Assembly: GCA_038025085.1 (NCBI GenBank)
Contig: CM076142.1
Coordinates: 5,554,501-5,618,500, forward strand
Direction of reading: 5' to 3'
DNA length: 64,000 nt
Origin: Tetragonia tetragonoides
Lineage: Eukaryota > Streptophyta > Magnoliopsida > Caryophyllales > Aizoaceae
Shown in pieces: positions 52,497-64,000 of this stretch (within the stretch, counting starts at the first letter, position 1; each line of letters begins with the position of its first letter). Both the position numbers and the translations under genes were made by a program. A model generated the notes under the pieces. It was given only the letters and a program-made list of their open reading frames with translations, made no database searches and was not told the DNA's origin.

Positions 52497-54774
52497 ATCT
52501 CTTGATTTCTCTTGATGTTTAATGTGTATTTGTGTGTTTAATTCCTACTATCTTTATTTTATTGGAATTATCAAATTAGCTCACATATCACTCATATAGT
52601 CATATTACTTATTTGCAAAAATTTTTATAAGAAGATATTTTCGTAACTTTTGATAAGACAATGGTCATGTTTAAATGAAACAATAGTCACGATTTATAAT
52701 AAATTACCCTTACAATTTTAAATAGTGATCCTCTTTATTGTGAGTTGGTCTTATACAAGATTTACTCTTATCTACCAGCAAAGATTAATTGCATGGAGAC
52801 ATCAAAATATAAGGGATAGAAATGTAAACTCAATGACAAAAACATTTTCTTCAATTTTGATGCTGCTACATATCCTGAAGTATGGTATAGTAAGTAAGTG
52901 ATGTTTTTATTGTTTTGGTCCTATGGATTTAGTGAGAAAATTTATTAACTCAATCTACACGAACGCCTCATGAACGACGTCGCGGGAAAAAAGTGAATCT
53001 TTTTTTTGGTGCGGTAAGTGAAATCTTTTACAAATAGTAAAAAGTACTCGTATTTATCCATGACCAATCACATGAATAACGATTAGGAGAGTAGAATAGT
53101 GGAGATTACCAAAAGCAAAATTAAAGCATCGTCTTCGAATTACCTTCATGTGAAGGAGATCAAGAAAAAGGATAATATTCCTTATCCATTGAATGTAACC
53201 ATTAATGAGAAATCCGAGTGAAGACCGAATTCGGTAAAAGATAAAGCTTACACATACTAGAGTTGATCATAAACAGGTTGGTATATGACATTTATCTATC
53301 CGACCAGGAAAATATACCGATATAGATATGCTATTTGCTTGTGTAATTTTATTATAAGTATCCGACTTGTGTGTCCAATCCAAATCTGCATGTGGGTCTT
53401 AGTTACACATACAAAAAGATATATTGATAAAATTAGCAAAGTCCCTATTCATTTAACCGGAATAGTGCGAGACGGTGATGAACAGAACGGAACGGCGCAG
53501 CGAAACGCGGATAAAGAAAAAGAAAATGTGAGACAAAATGAAGTATAGAATGCGTAACGAAACGATGCGGAACAAATTGGACAGAATGCAGAATAAAAAC
53601 GACGAAAAGAACCGGACCTAAAAATAGGAAGAAATACTACAAGATCAGATTACGCTTTCCACCTCCTAGTTACGTGGAAAAGCGCAAGTATGTAGGGGGT
53701 AGTAGGTGTATGTTGTAACACTTTTCGTCCAATCAAAAATTCATAAATTCATAAATCACGTTTCGTGTAAATTCTCAGAAAAAATCAAATCTTTGGCACC
53801 CAAAACAGGGGTTAGCTGACTTTGACTTGTGAATGAAATCCAACAATCAACCACTTTTTTCTTCTCCATTTAGAAAAGCCAAACTAAATGAGTAGAGTAG
53901 ATCAGACACCATCCTCCATATTCCAGTTCATACCCTAGATTTGTAGAACGTGGAATTTTCCAATATCACAAGTTTTTCATTCATGCCCATCCTCTTACAA
54001 TTACTAACTATTATTTTATTATTTACATTAATTATTTTTATTTTTATTAGTATCAAATGGACAAGGTATCAATAAAAATGGAGGTGCATATTTTCCAAGC
54101 TAGCACACATGATTCATGGAGGAAAAAAAATAATATCTCTATTGCTTAACTTTTTAGCTTACCCTTTTTGGCTTTTTTCATTTCTCAAGTTTCAACTTTC
54201 TTCCATTTATTAATTGTTTCATTGGCTAAATGATCATAACGAGCTTTTTATTATATACTATACTATACTATAATAAATTAATCTCATAAAAGTCATGTAG
54301 TTGATCTTTGATGTCGTCTTTGTGTTGAACGCGTTTATTATTCATATACTCACTTTGGCTTATTTGCTGGTAATGTCACCGTAGCTAAGTAGCTTGCAAC
54401 ATCTGTTAGGTAGCAACAACCTTAGCTAAGTCAGCTGCAATAAGCAAAATCAGAAATATTATTTAACTAATAACTGATTTTGTGATCAATATATTGATTC
54501 AATCCTGATTTTGTGAATTTTCTAAGAATAAACTAAATTCTTTAAGCTTATTATGAGTAATCTTCATTTTGGGCTTTATTGATGCCCTCCTCGGCATCCC
54601 ATCAACAAAAAGTTAATTATATATAGGGTGTTCTTTGAACCCTAATAAACTAAACTGGATTGTAGATTTGTAATAAAATAAACTGAGCACAATTGAATAG
54701 TAATTTATCAGAGAAAATAAATATGTTTACAACTAGTAAGAGAGCTTAAGGAAATGTTTGGTAGTATAAAATGG

Positions 54775-57700
54775 TGGGGAGTTATATGATCAGTGCCTAA
54801 AAATCGTGGATTATGACCTTTATTTTTCGACTTCTCAGGACTCACTTTTGTGATTTTTAAAAAAGTTTCTCCGCAGGGGTTTATTGTTATCCAAGAGGAC
54901 CCCCGATACCTCAAAAATGTCATCTCCCGAACTTCAATTTCACCCATACTTTTGGTGTTCCGGCCTTTAACTTGGGTGGTGTCCCGGAAAACGGTCGTCC
55001 AAGTCTAACATGGACATAACAACCGACACGTAGGGGACTCACATCTCCTAAGGACTGTCCCGTACAATATGGTGTGAAAATATGCACTTCCGGAAGCCCA
55101 AAAATCGTGTATATAGCATTCGTTTTTCGACTTCCTGGGATTTGGTTGTGATTGTTGCCCAAACTTCTCCACGTGGTATATCGTAACCCAATAGGACTTC
55201 CGATGCCCCGTAAATGTCATCCGCGCCCCCATATCACCTATACTCTTGATATACCGGCCCTTAGAGTGGGTGTCTTGTAAAACTGCAATTCAAGTCTAAC
55301 AGGGGACCCGATAACCGACTTCGAGGGACTCTCATGTCCCCTAAGGGTGCCTCTGCGATACGGTCCGAAAATATGATCCTTCATTTTGGGACCTTCCGAA
55401 AGTCCAAAAAAAAAAAAAAAAGTGGATTATAGCCTTCATTTTTCGTCTTCTCAGGCAATGGTTGTAATTTTGGCACAAAACTTTTCAGGTGGTCTTTTGC
55501 GACCAAAGAATACCCTCGGTGCCCCGTGAATGTCATCCGGGTCCCAGAACTCCGACTTCACCTATACTCCCGATATAGTGGCTATTAGAATGGGTGTCTT
55601 GTAAAACTGCAATTCAAGTCTAGTAGGGACCCGATAACTGACTTTGAGAGACTCTCATGTCTCCTATGGGTGCCTCGTGCGATACGATTCGAAAATAGGA
55701 TCCTTCATTTTGGGACCTTCCGAAAGTCCAAAAACTCAAAAAAAGCGTGGATTATACCCTTCATTTTTCGGCTTCTCGAGGTCCGGTAGTAATTTTTGCC
55801 TAAAAGTTTTCGAGAGGTATATTGTAACCAAAAAATATCCTGAGTGCCCGGAGAATGTCATCTGAACCCTTAAGCTCCGATTTCACCTATACTCTCGATA
55901 TTCCGGCCCTTAGAGTGGGTGTCTTGTAAAACTGCAATTCAAGTCTAACAGAAACCCGATAATCGACTTCGGGGAACTTTTATGTCCCCTAGAGGTGCCT
56001 CGTGTGATACGGTTTGAAAATATGAACCTTCATTCTGGGACCTTCCGGAAGTCCAAAAAGACAAAAAACGTGAATTATAGTCTTCAATTTTCGTCTTCTC
56101 GGACACCGGTTGTAATTTTTGCGCAAAATTTTTCGGGTGGTCTTTTGCGACCAAAAAATACCCTCGGTGCCCCGAGAATGTCATCTGACCCCCAACTCCG
56201 ATTTCACCTATACTCTCGATATAGTGGCCCTTAGAGTGGGAGTCCTGTAAAACTGCAATTCAAGTTTAATAGGGAACCGATAACCGATTTCGGGGAACTA
56301 TTATGTCCCCTAGGGGTGCCTCGTGCGATATGGTTCGAAAATATGATCCTTCATTTTGGGACCTTCCCGAAGTCCAAAAAGCTAAGTAAAAAATACGTGG
56401 ATTATTAGCTTCATTTTTCGACTTCTCGGTACCCGGTTGTAATTTTTGCCCAAAATTTTTTGGGTGGTCTATTGTGACCAAAATACCCTCGGTACCTCGA
56501 GAATGACATCCGAACCCCGGCCCTAAACTCTGATTTCACCTATACTCTCGATATTCCGGCCCTTAGAGTGGGTGTCTTGTAAAACTGCAATTTCAAGTCT
56601 AACAGAAACCCGATAACCGACTTCGGGGGACTCTTCTGTCCCCTAAGGGTGCCTCGTGCTATACGGTTCGAAAAATTGAACCTTCATTTTGGGATCTTTC
56701 GGAAGTCCAAAAAGTCTAAAAACGTGGATTATAGCATTCATTTTTCTCATGACCCAGTTGTAATTTTTGCCCAAAATTGTTCGGGCGGTCTATTGTGACC
56801 AAAGAATACCCTCGGTGCCCTAAAATTGTCATCTGAACCACTTAACTCCGATTTCACCTATACTCTCGATATTACGACCCTTAGAGTGGGTGTCTTGTAA
56901 AAGTGCAATTCAAGTCTAACAGAAACCCGATAACCGATTTCAGGGGACTCTTATGTTCCCTACGGGTGCCTCGTGCAAAACAGTTCAAAAATCTGAACCT
57001 TCATTTTGGTATCTCCCGGAAGTCGAAAAAGTCAAAAACGTGGATTATAACCTTCATTTTTCGGCATCTCGGGGCCTGGTAATACTTTTTGCCTAAAATT
57101 TTTTTGTTGTCTATTGTGACCAAAGAATATCCTCGGTGCCCCGAGAATATGTCATCCGAACCCCTAAACCCCGATTTCCCCTATACTCTCGATATTCCGG
57201 TCCTTAGAGTGTTGTCTTGTAAAACTGCAATTCAAGTTTAACAGAAACCCGATAACCGACTTAGGTGGACTCTTATGTCCCATAGGGGTGCCTCGTGCGA
57301 TACGATTAAAAATTATGAACCTTTATTTTGGGACCTTCCGAAAGTCTAAAAAGTCAAAAAACGTGGATTATAGCCTTCATTTTTCGACTTATCGGGACCC
57401 GGTTGTAATTTTTGCCCAAAATTTTTTGGGTGGTCTATTGTGACCAAAGAATACCCTTGTTGCCCCGTGGATGTCATCTGAACCCTTGAATTCCGTTTTC
57501 ACCTATACTCTCGATATTCCACCCCTTAGAGTGGCTTGTAAAACTACAATCCAAGTCTAGCAGAAACCCGATAACCGACTTCGGGGGACTCTTATGTCTC
57601 CTAGGGGTGCCTCGTGCGATATGGTTCAAAAAATCTGAACCTTCATTTTTGGACATTTCAAAGTTTTAAAAGTTAAAAAAAACGTGGATTATAGCCTTCA

Positions 57701-58965
57701 TTTTTCAGCATCTCGGGTCCTGGTTGTAGTTTTTGCCCAAAAATTTTTGGGTGGTCTATTGTGATCAAAGAATACCCTCGATGCCCCGAGAATATCATCC
57801 GAACCCCAGAACTCCGATTTCACCTATACTCTCGATATTATGGCCCTTAGAGTGGGTGTCTTGTAAAAGTGCAATTCAAGTTTGACAGAAACCCGATAAC
57901 CGACCGCTTTCCGGGGACTGTTATGTCCCCTAGGGGTGCCTCGTGTAATACGGTTCAAAACTCTAAACCTTCATTTTGGGACATTTCGGAAATCCAAAAA
58001 GTAAAAAAAACATAGATTATAACCTTCATTTTTTGGCGTTACCCGGTAGTAATTGTGGTCTATTGTAACCTAAGAATATCCTCGATGCCCCAAGAATATG
58101 TCATCCGAACGCTCGAACTTCGATTTCACCTATACTCTCGATATTCCATCCCTTAGAGTGGGTGTCATGTAAAACTGCAATTCAAGTCTAGAAACCCGAT
58201 AACCGAATTCGGGGGACTCTTATTTCCCCTAGGGGTGCCTCGTGCAATACAGTTCTAAAATTAGAACCTTTATTTTGGGACCTTCCGGAAGTCCAAAAAG
58301 TCAAAAAAAGTGGATTATAGCCCTCATTTTTCGACTTCTCGGGACCCGATTGTAATTTTTGCCCAAAATTTTTCGGATGGTCTATTGTGACCAAAGAATA
58401 CCCTCGTTGCCCTGTGAATGACATCCGAACCCTTGAGCTCTGTTTTTACCTATACTCCCGATATTCCGGCCCTTAGAATGGGTGTCTTGTAAAACTGCAA
58501 TTGAAGTCTAACAGAAACCCGATAACCGACTACGGGGGACTCTTATTTCCTCTAGGAGTGTCTCGTGCGATACGGTTCGAAAAAACGAACCTTCATTTTG
58601 GGACCTTCCGAAAGTCGAAAAAGTAAAAAAAGTGGATCAGCCTTCATTTTTTTGATTTCTGTGCCCGGTTGTAATTTTTGCCAAAAAATTTTCATGTGGC
58701 CTATAGTAGCCAAAGAATACCCTCGGTACCCCAAGAATATCATCTGAACTCCTGAACTCTAATTTCACCTATACTCTCAATATTTCGGCCCTTAGAGTAG
58801 GTGTCTTGTAAAGCTGTATTTCAAGTCTAACAGAAAACCGATAACCGATTTCGGGAAACTCGTATATCCCCTAGTGATGCCTCATACAATATGGTTTGAA
58901 AATATGAATCATCATTTTGAGACCTTTCAGAAGTTTAAAAAGTAAAAAAAAAAAGGATTATACTC
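54775..58965 (-). repeat. Second tandem array, same ~300-320-bp family, inverted
   Basis: Reverse-complement copies of the monomer at 755-4795. The anchor GTAATTTTTGCCCAAAATTT (with variants) recurs near 54850, 55149, 55453, 55788, 56110, 56430, 56758, 57068, 57405, 57724, 58350 and 58668, a mean spacing near 320 bp; the unit near 58050 has an internal deletion. Other conserved words are CGTGGATTATAGCCTTCATT, CCCTTAGAGTGGGTGTCTTG, AACCCGATAACCGACTTCGG and GTCCCCTAGGGGTGCCTCGT. Both ends lie at the same point of the unit. The outer flanks (AATGTTTGGTAGTATAA at left; TTATAGCACCCAAACACTCC at right) are imperfect inverted repeats, so the array may be the body of a TIR transposon. Confidence 0.9.
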
Positions 58966-60244
58966 CTTATAGCACCCAAACACTCCTACATTCTCCCTAA
59001 TCAAGATCTGAGCTAGGGTCTTTGCTTAATTTAAAAAGATAACAAATTAACAAACAACAAATTGTAAAGGTAGAATAAATAATTCTTTTCCCCCTTTTAA
59101 AACCGCGCAAGCTTGAAATTAGGGGAAGTAACATGGCTCAGAGCGTAATATATCGTCTCGATCGGGCTTCATTAATTCAGGTAGTCAACTAGCAAGTGTG
59201 ATTGGATTAAAATACGTCATTATTAATGTTCAGAAGGCAAGTAGCAAGCTAGCTAGTTGAAATGGTGAACCAGAAGTAATCATCTATCTATATGGAGTAT
59301 AATTTTTGGATGAAAGCTAGTTTTATAATCTAGACATCATACTTCTATATACGTAATACGTGGCTCCAATTGCATCTACGTACGTTGAAAATGTACCATA
59401 CGGAGTATAAATGAACATATCAAAAAACAGATCAAGAGTAGTGGTTAAGATTGAGGTCATGTGTATATCAGGTCCTTATTCGAATCTCTCGTCCACTGTT
59501 ATAGATAAATAAATAAAAATAAGAAAAATAAGTGTTTTAAAAATGAAGGTAAACTTTTACAAATTAGATAGAATAATATAAGGCGGATTCACGACCTCAG
59601 ACAAACCCGACGTCATATAAACATGTATGCTTGATTATAAATATGATCTGACCTCATATGGAGTCGGCCTCATAAAATCTAGAGACATTACGATGAACAA
59701 ATTAATTGCAATTATTATGCAGTTTGCTTAAGATTTGAGTTACACCTTTACACTTTAAATTTTCCGATTTCCAAGACTACCAACATCGGCATTGAAAAAA
59801 AATAGAAGTTGATGGAGATTGTCTTCAAATTACCTACTACTACTTCTGTTAGGATCAGAAATATTACACCTTAAGTAGAATACTATTCAAACTAAAATAA
59901 CGACTAAATTACACCTCTCAATTAAATGGATAACAATTACACTTATTAGATAAATCAACGTTTAAATTCTGACAGTCCAAATTTCTCATAACACTTTAAC
60001 CATTGACTTATTTTATTTGACATCTATGTAGGAGTAATATTAATCACCAACCCTGACAGTCCATCATCAACTTGATGATCATAATAAACCGTGGGTTGGG
60101 TCCACCATCTTTACGGGTTTGACCTTCCTTATACCAAAACTGGATCATATATTATATCATCATGCAATAAATAATCCCATTTATTATTTTATTTAATTTA
60201 ATTTGTTCCTTAGAAGAAACCTTATTAGCTTAGGTCTCTTTCTC
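58966..60244. other. Upstream flank of the invertase gene
   Basis: AT-rich DNA without a recognised gene. Near 59436-59540 GTGGTTAAGATTGAGG and, about 35 bp on, TTATTCGAATCTCTCG resemble A and B boxes, so a tRNA-derived SINE fragment is possible. ACGGAGTATAAATG (59400) and similar words may be MITE remnants. The last few hundred bases should contain the invertase promoter. Confidence 0.45.
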
Positions 60245-60252
60245 TATAAATA
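60245..60252 (+). promoter_or_regulatory. TATA box of the invertase gene
   Basis: TATAAATA, 93 bp before the ATG at 60345, preceded by CT-rich sequence. This predicts a 5' UTR of roughly 65-70 nt, normal for a plant gene. Confidence 0.75.
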
Positions 60253-60344
60253 CCCAATGCTATTTCATTCAAAGAGAAACCATATATCCTAAACCCATTA
60301 TTATTTGATCTCCTTCATAATTTTTCTTATTATTATTAGCAGCC

Positions 60345-63300
60345 ATGGCTAGTTCTTATACAAGGAAAGTAGTAATGTTGTTGATTTTCTCTCTCCTGTT
60401 TAGTTATGGTGTTGTCGAGCTTCAAGCTTCTCATCACCATGGAGTCTCTATGCACCTTCAAACCACAACCATTTCTCCGTTTCAACCTTATAGAACTGGT
60501 TACCATTTTCAACCCGTCAAGAATTGGATCAATGGTACGTAATAGTTATCAAATTTATTTAAAAGAAAAAAAAAATGTCTTGGGATGTTATTGTTGTTAC
60601 TTATAAATTATTTTATATATGTATTTTCTGAATATTTTTGTGTTATTATTTTGTCTGGATCTGACTTTGACTTTTTTTGTTTTGATGTTGGCCGTGTTAT
60701 GGTGGTGCTAATCGCAAATAATGGATATATTTTGGATATGCAGATCCCAATGGTTAGTTCCCCTATACTCTTCTTGTATTGGAGTTCCTTTTTTTATGTG
60801 TTCATAACTTCATATAGTTTTTTTAATCCGCCGGCAGAAAACGAACTAAACAAATTTTCTCAGTCCTCATCATTTTTAGTACGCTGAAATATAGATATTT
60901 GCTGTCAAAAAAGTATTAATAACCATCATATATAAGTCTACAATGTAAAAAAAGTGAATTGTGTTATAGCATTATCCTAGCTTCTTCTGTTTTTTTTTTT
61001 TTTGAATTTTTATTCCGTAGCGAACAGAATAGGGGTGCAAATTTGAGAAGAAGGGTAAAAATTATAGAATTGGGGTGTAATAAGAGCCAAAAAATCTAAA
61101 AAATTCTACAAAAATTGAGAAATTGTACATTAAAAATGCAAAAAAAAAAAAAAATGGTGGTGCAATGGTCCACCCATTGCACGCCTTAGGTTCGTCGTTG
61201 GCCCATGTTTTTAATAAAAGAAATTACCTGTTACAATGTTGACTATATATTTGAAATATCTGAACAAGAAGAAGTATTCATCAATATTTTATTCAATGAT
61301 CGGAACCAAACCGACAACTCACTATAAAGTTTGTAACCTATATGAATGTATTTATGAATCATTATCAAAATCATACCTACATAAAACAAGATTTTTCAAA
61401 ATTTATTCTACTTGTGAATTCTATATTTATTATTTATTTGATAAAAGGATGTATTTATAGATCAATAGCCAACTTCTGCACACGCCCAATATATTTTAAG
61501 AAATTGATAAATAATTTATCATGATTTTTTTTTTCATATTGACTCACAATAAATATTCAAAAGATTCATTCCTTGTAGGCAACTATTACTAGCTAGGGAA
61601 TGATCTTGGGTAGAACTGTATGATATTCAAAATTGATGGCCTTAGCCCTTAACTAAAGGCGAGAGTCCTGGATATAGAAAATACGCTCAAAGCCCCAAAC
61701 TCACGAGTGGCGGGCTGTTTACATTACAATAACAAGCTGTAGTTGTATTGTATTTGTATTTGTATGGTCTTAATTTGTTAGGCTCAGTTTTTGTCTCATT
61801 GTGAATGGAGTTTTGGGCTTCATATCATTTTATAAAGTTCCTTGCTGGCTGTTTTCCTAGTTTAGAAACTGTGACTTTTCCTCACTTTGTTCTTTTTTTA
61901 TTTATATTTTTTTTAAATTACAGTTTTTTTCTTTCTGCCCAGCTGTCTGACAGTCTGAAACTGAAAAATTGGTTTCTTACTGAATATTCTTTGCCTAAAT
62001 TCAGGGCCTTTTCATGTTTGAAATGGATTACTTCGGATTTTGGAAATTTTTGTTACTTCTTGATTCAGATGTTGTGCATTTTTGACATTATCTTCAATTT
62101 CGTCTAATAAACTGAGCCAATGTCATGCATCGCCTAACTTGGGACATGTCATTTTTGTTCGCCTTTTTCATTCAGTATCATCAATAGTCATCAGTCCAAA
62201 TTTTAACTATGGATAATGTTGTCAAATTTTTACATTATAATTTAATCATCAGTAATTTTGCTTCTTGCTGTAGGACCAATGCTATACAAAGGAATTTACC
62301 ACCTATTTTACCAGTACAATCCTAACGGTACGGCGTGGGGTCCACCTGTATGGGCCCACTCAACATCAACAGATCTAATCAACTGGACCCCACAACCAAT
62401 TGCCATTGGGCCACAAATGGCAGGCAACATGAATGGAAGTTGGTCGGGTTCAGCTACAATTTTCCCTGATAACAAAATAGCAATGTTATTCACAGGAATT
62501 AACCCACAAAACCAACAAGTCCAAAACTTAGTTGTGCCTAAAGACTTATCAGACCCATACCTTAAAGAATGGGTTTTGGTACCTCAAAACCCGGTCATGT
62601 TTCCCACCCCACAAAACCAACTTAATGCAAGCTCATTTAGGGATCCGACAACGGCTTGGATCTTACCCGATGGGCAATGGAGGGTCCTTGTTGGGAACAA
62701 GCGAAGGAGACGAGGAATGGCCTTGTTGTATAGAAGTAAGGATTTTGTTCATTGGGTTAAAGCTAAGCACCCCTTATACTCGTACAAACATAGTGGCATG
62801 TGGGAGTGTCCTGATTTTTTCCCGGTTTATGTCAAAGGCTCTCAAATTGGTGCCGAAACATCTGTTTTTGGTCCATCGGTTAGGCACGTACTTAAACTGA
62901 GTTTGGACGATACTAAGCATGATATTTACACAATCGGAACTTATGACATTATGAAGGATGCTTACACCCCTGATGTTGGTTACCAAAATGACTCTAACTT
63001 GAGGTACGACTATGGAAAATACTACGCTTCCAAGACATTTTACGATGGTGATAAGAAGAGGAGGATTTTGCTTGGTTGGGCTAACGAATCTTCTGTTGCG
63101 GAGGCTGACACCAAGAAGGGATGGTCCGGAATTCATGTAAGATTGCCTTTTTCTATCTTTTCTTTTTCTACTTCATGTTAGTATAAAATTAACTACTCAC
63201 ACTAACTTATTTTGAATTGAAATGCAGACTATTCCTAGACACATTTGGCTTGACCAATCCGGGAAGCAATTGATCCAATGGCCAGTTGCAGAGGTTGAGA

Positions 63301-64000
63301 CCTTAAGAGGCAAACCTGTCATTGTACCCTCCCAAATGATCAAAGGTGGATCACGATTTGAAGTTTCTGGCATTACTGCTGCACAGGTAAAATAACAAAT
63401 TACGCTAATCAATTAAGGTTGCTTCTTTGTATTAAAAGATTCGATCTGTAAACTACGCAAATCAATTGGTAATGTCATATCTTGTCATATTATTTAAGTA
63501 TACTAGTATCTAATTACTGAGAAATTTCTTGTCTGCAAATTGACAGGCTGATGTAGAAATATCATTCCAAGTTAGTGACTTGAAGAATGTTGAAAAATTT
63601 GAGACAAGTTGGACAAACCCACAATTGCTTTGCAGCCAAAAGGGAGCTTCAGTCAAAGGTGGGCTTGGGCCATTTGGGCTTCTCACTTTGGCTTCCAAGG
63701 GCATTAAAGGGTACCCTGAAGAGCACACTGCTGTCTTCTTCAGAATTTTCAAAGCCAGTGACAAGTTTGTGGTCCTTATGTGCAGTGACCAGAGCAGGTA
63801 AATACTCCTTAATCAAACTTGATTAGTTTAGTAGGTACTAATTAGCTCATGTTCATCAATAAGATCACTAAAAACAATTTGAGCACTCAATTTGCTTCCA
63901 TTTCTACTATGATAACATGTTTAATTTTTCTATTGTAGCTCTTCTCTTAATCCAACCACGGATAAAACTACCTACGGAACTTTTGTTGATGTGGATCCTA
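60345..64000 (+). CDS. CWINV: Cell-wall (acid) invertase, GH32, 3' end outside window
   Basis: Beta-fructofuranosidase that splits sucrose in the apoplast, feeding sink tissues. Exons: 60345-60534, 60744-60752, 62274-63136, 63228-63386, 63547-63797, 63939-64000 (cut by the window); phases agree, 511 codons so far. Exon 2 is the 9-nt mini-exon ATCCCAATG, which with its neighbours makes NDPNG, holding the Asp nucleophile. A signal peptide is evident ([20 protein letters not shown]). Other GH32 marks: [34 protein letters not shown] (transition-state Asp) and [10 protein letters not shown] with the acid/base Glu. Pro in WECPD is typical of cell-wall enzymes; vacuolar ones have Val. The short N-terminus without a long propeptide membrane anchor agrees. 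Exons 4-6 start the C-terminal beta-sandwich ([19 protein letters not shown]). The only open end is at the right edge. Confidence 0.97.
60753..62273 (+). other. Large intron 2 of the invertase gene
   Basis: 1.5 kb between the 9-nt exon and exon 3, AT-rich, with a poly-A run near 61139-61154 and no recognised gene or mobile element inside. Short ORFs here (for example at 61805-62107) are low-complexity and not conserved. Confidence 0.8.

Larger units (their letters stand above)
48300..54774. other. RFT1 3' flank and intergenic DNA, no gene recognised
   Basis: AT-rich sequence after the RFT1 stop, including its unplaced 3' UTR. It contains two Au-type SINEs (51083-51191, 52200-52476) and a 28-bp direct repeat at 51777-51843, but no ORF resembling a known protein. 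Confidence 0.55.

Noticed and set aside
755..58965. CRISPR array or bacterial operon interpretation of the tandem repeats
   Set aside because: Monomers are ~300 bp without short identical repeats and unique spacers, and all genes are intron-containing plant genes.

Overview
This is nuclear DNA from a eudicot plant. The evidence is AT-rich sequence, GT-AG introns in every gene, Au-type SINEs, and plant gene families (an INDETERMINATE-domain C2H2 factor, a cell-wall invertase with the 9-nt mini-exon). The recurring TACTCCGTA-type words and the invertase would fit Caryophyllales/Amaranthaceae, but I cannot fix the species. Five genes were rebuilt by conceptual splicing; exon lengths keep frame throughout except at one suspicious junction.

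Layout. (1) 376-13791, minus strand: a BGAL17-type beta-galactosidase, 15 exons visible, 3' end beyond the left edge. Its 4.5-kb intron 14 contains a satellite-like array of about 14 units of about 300 bp (755-4795). (2) 14065-16941: a fold-back element with long inverted arms and an 8-bp target duplication, inserted about 270 bp upstream of the BGAL17 start codon. Inside are palindromic minisatellites, (ATT)n tracts and a 70-bp perfect hairpin stem. (3) 16950-22550: intergenic. (4) 22558-25182, minus: an IDD4/IDD5-like zinc-finger transcription factor with a 19-glutamine tract. (5) 25.9-33.88 kb: intergenic with long microsatellites. (6) 33884-39466, minus: a PhnP/RNase Z-like metallo-beta-lactamase hydrolase, 12 exons, with a damaged-looking donor after exon 7. 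(7) 40483-48299, plus: RFT1 (N-glycosylation, ER membrane), complete in 14 exons, head-to-head with the hydrolase across about 1 kb. (8) 48.3-60.2 kb: intergenic with SINEs and a second array (54775-58965) of the same satellite family in opposite orientation. (9) 60345-64000, plus: a cell-wall invertase running off the right edge.

The genes do not form a pathway; they are unlinked housekeeping, regulatory and sugar-metabolism genes. The unusual parts are the repeats: one ~300-bp family present as two inverted arrays about 50 kb apart, one inside a gene, and the structured fold-back element next to the same gene's promoter. Coordinates come from reading by eye; exon borders were checked by phase and length, while repeat borders are approximate.
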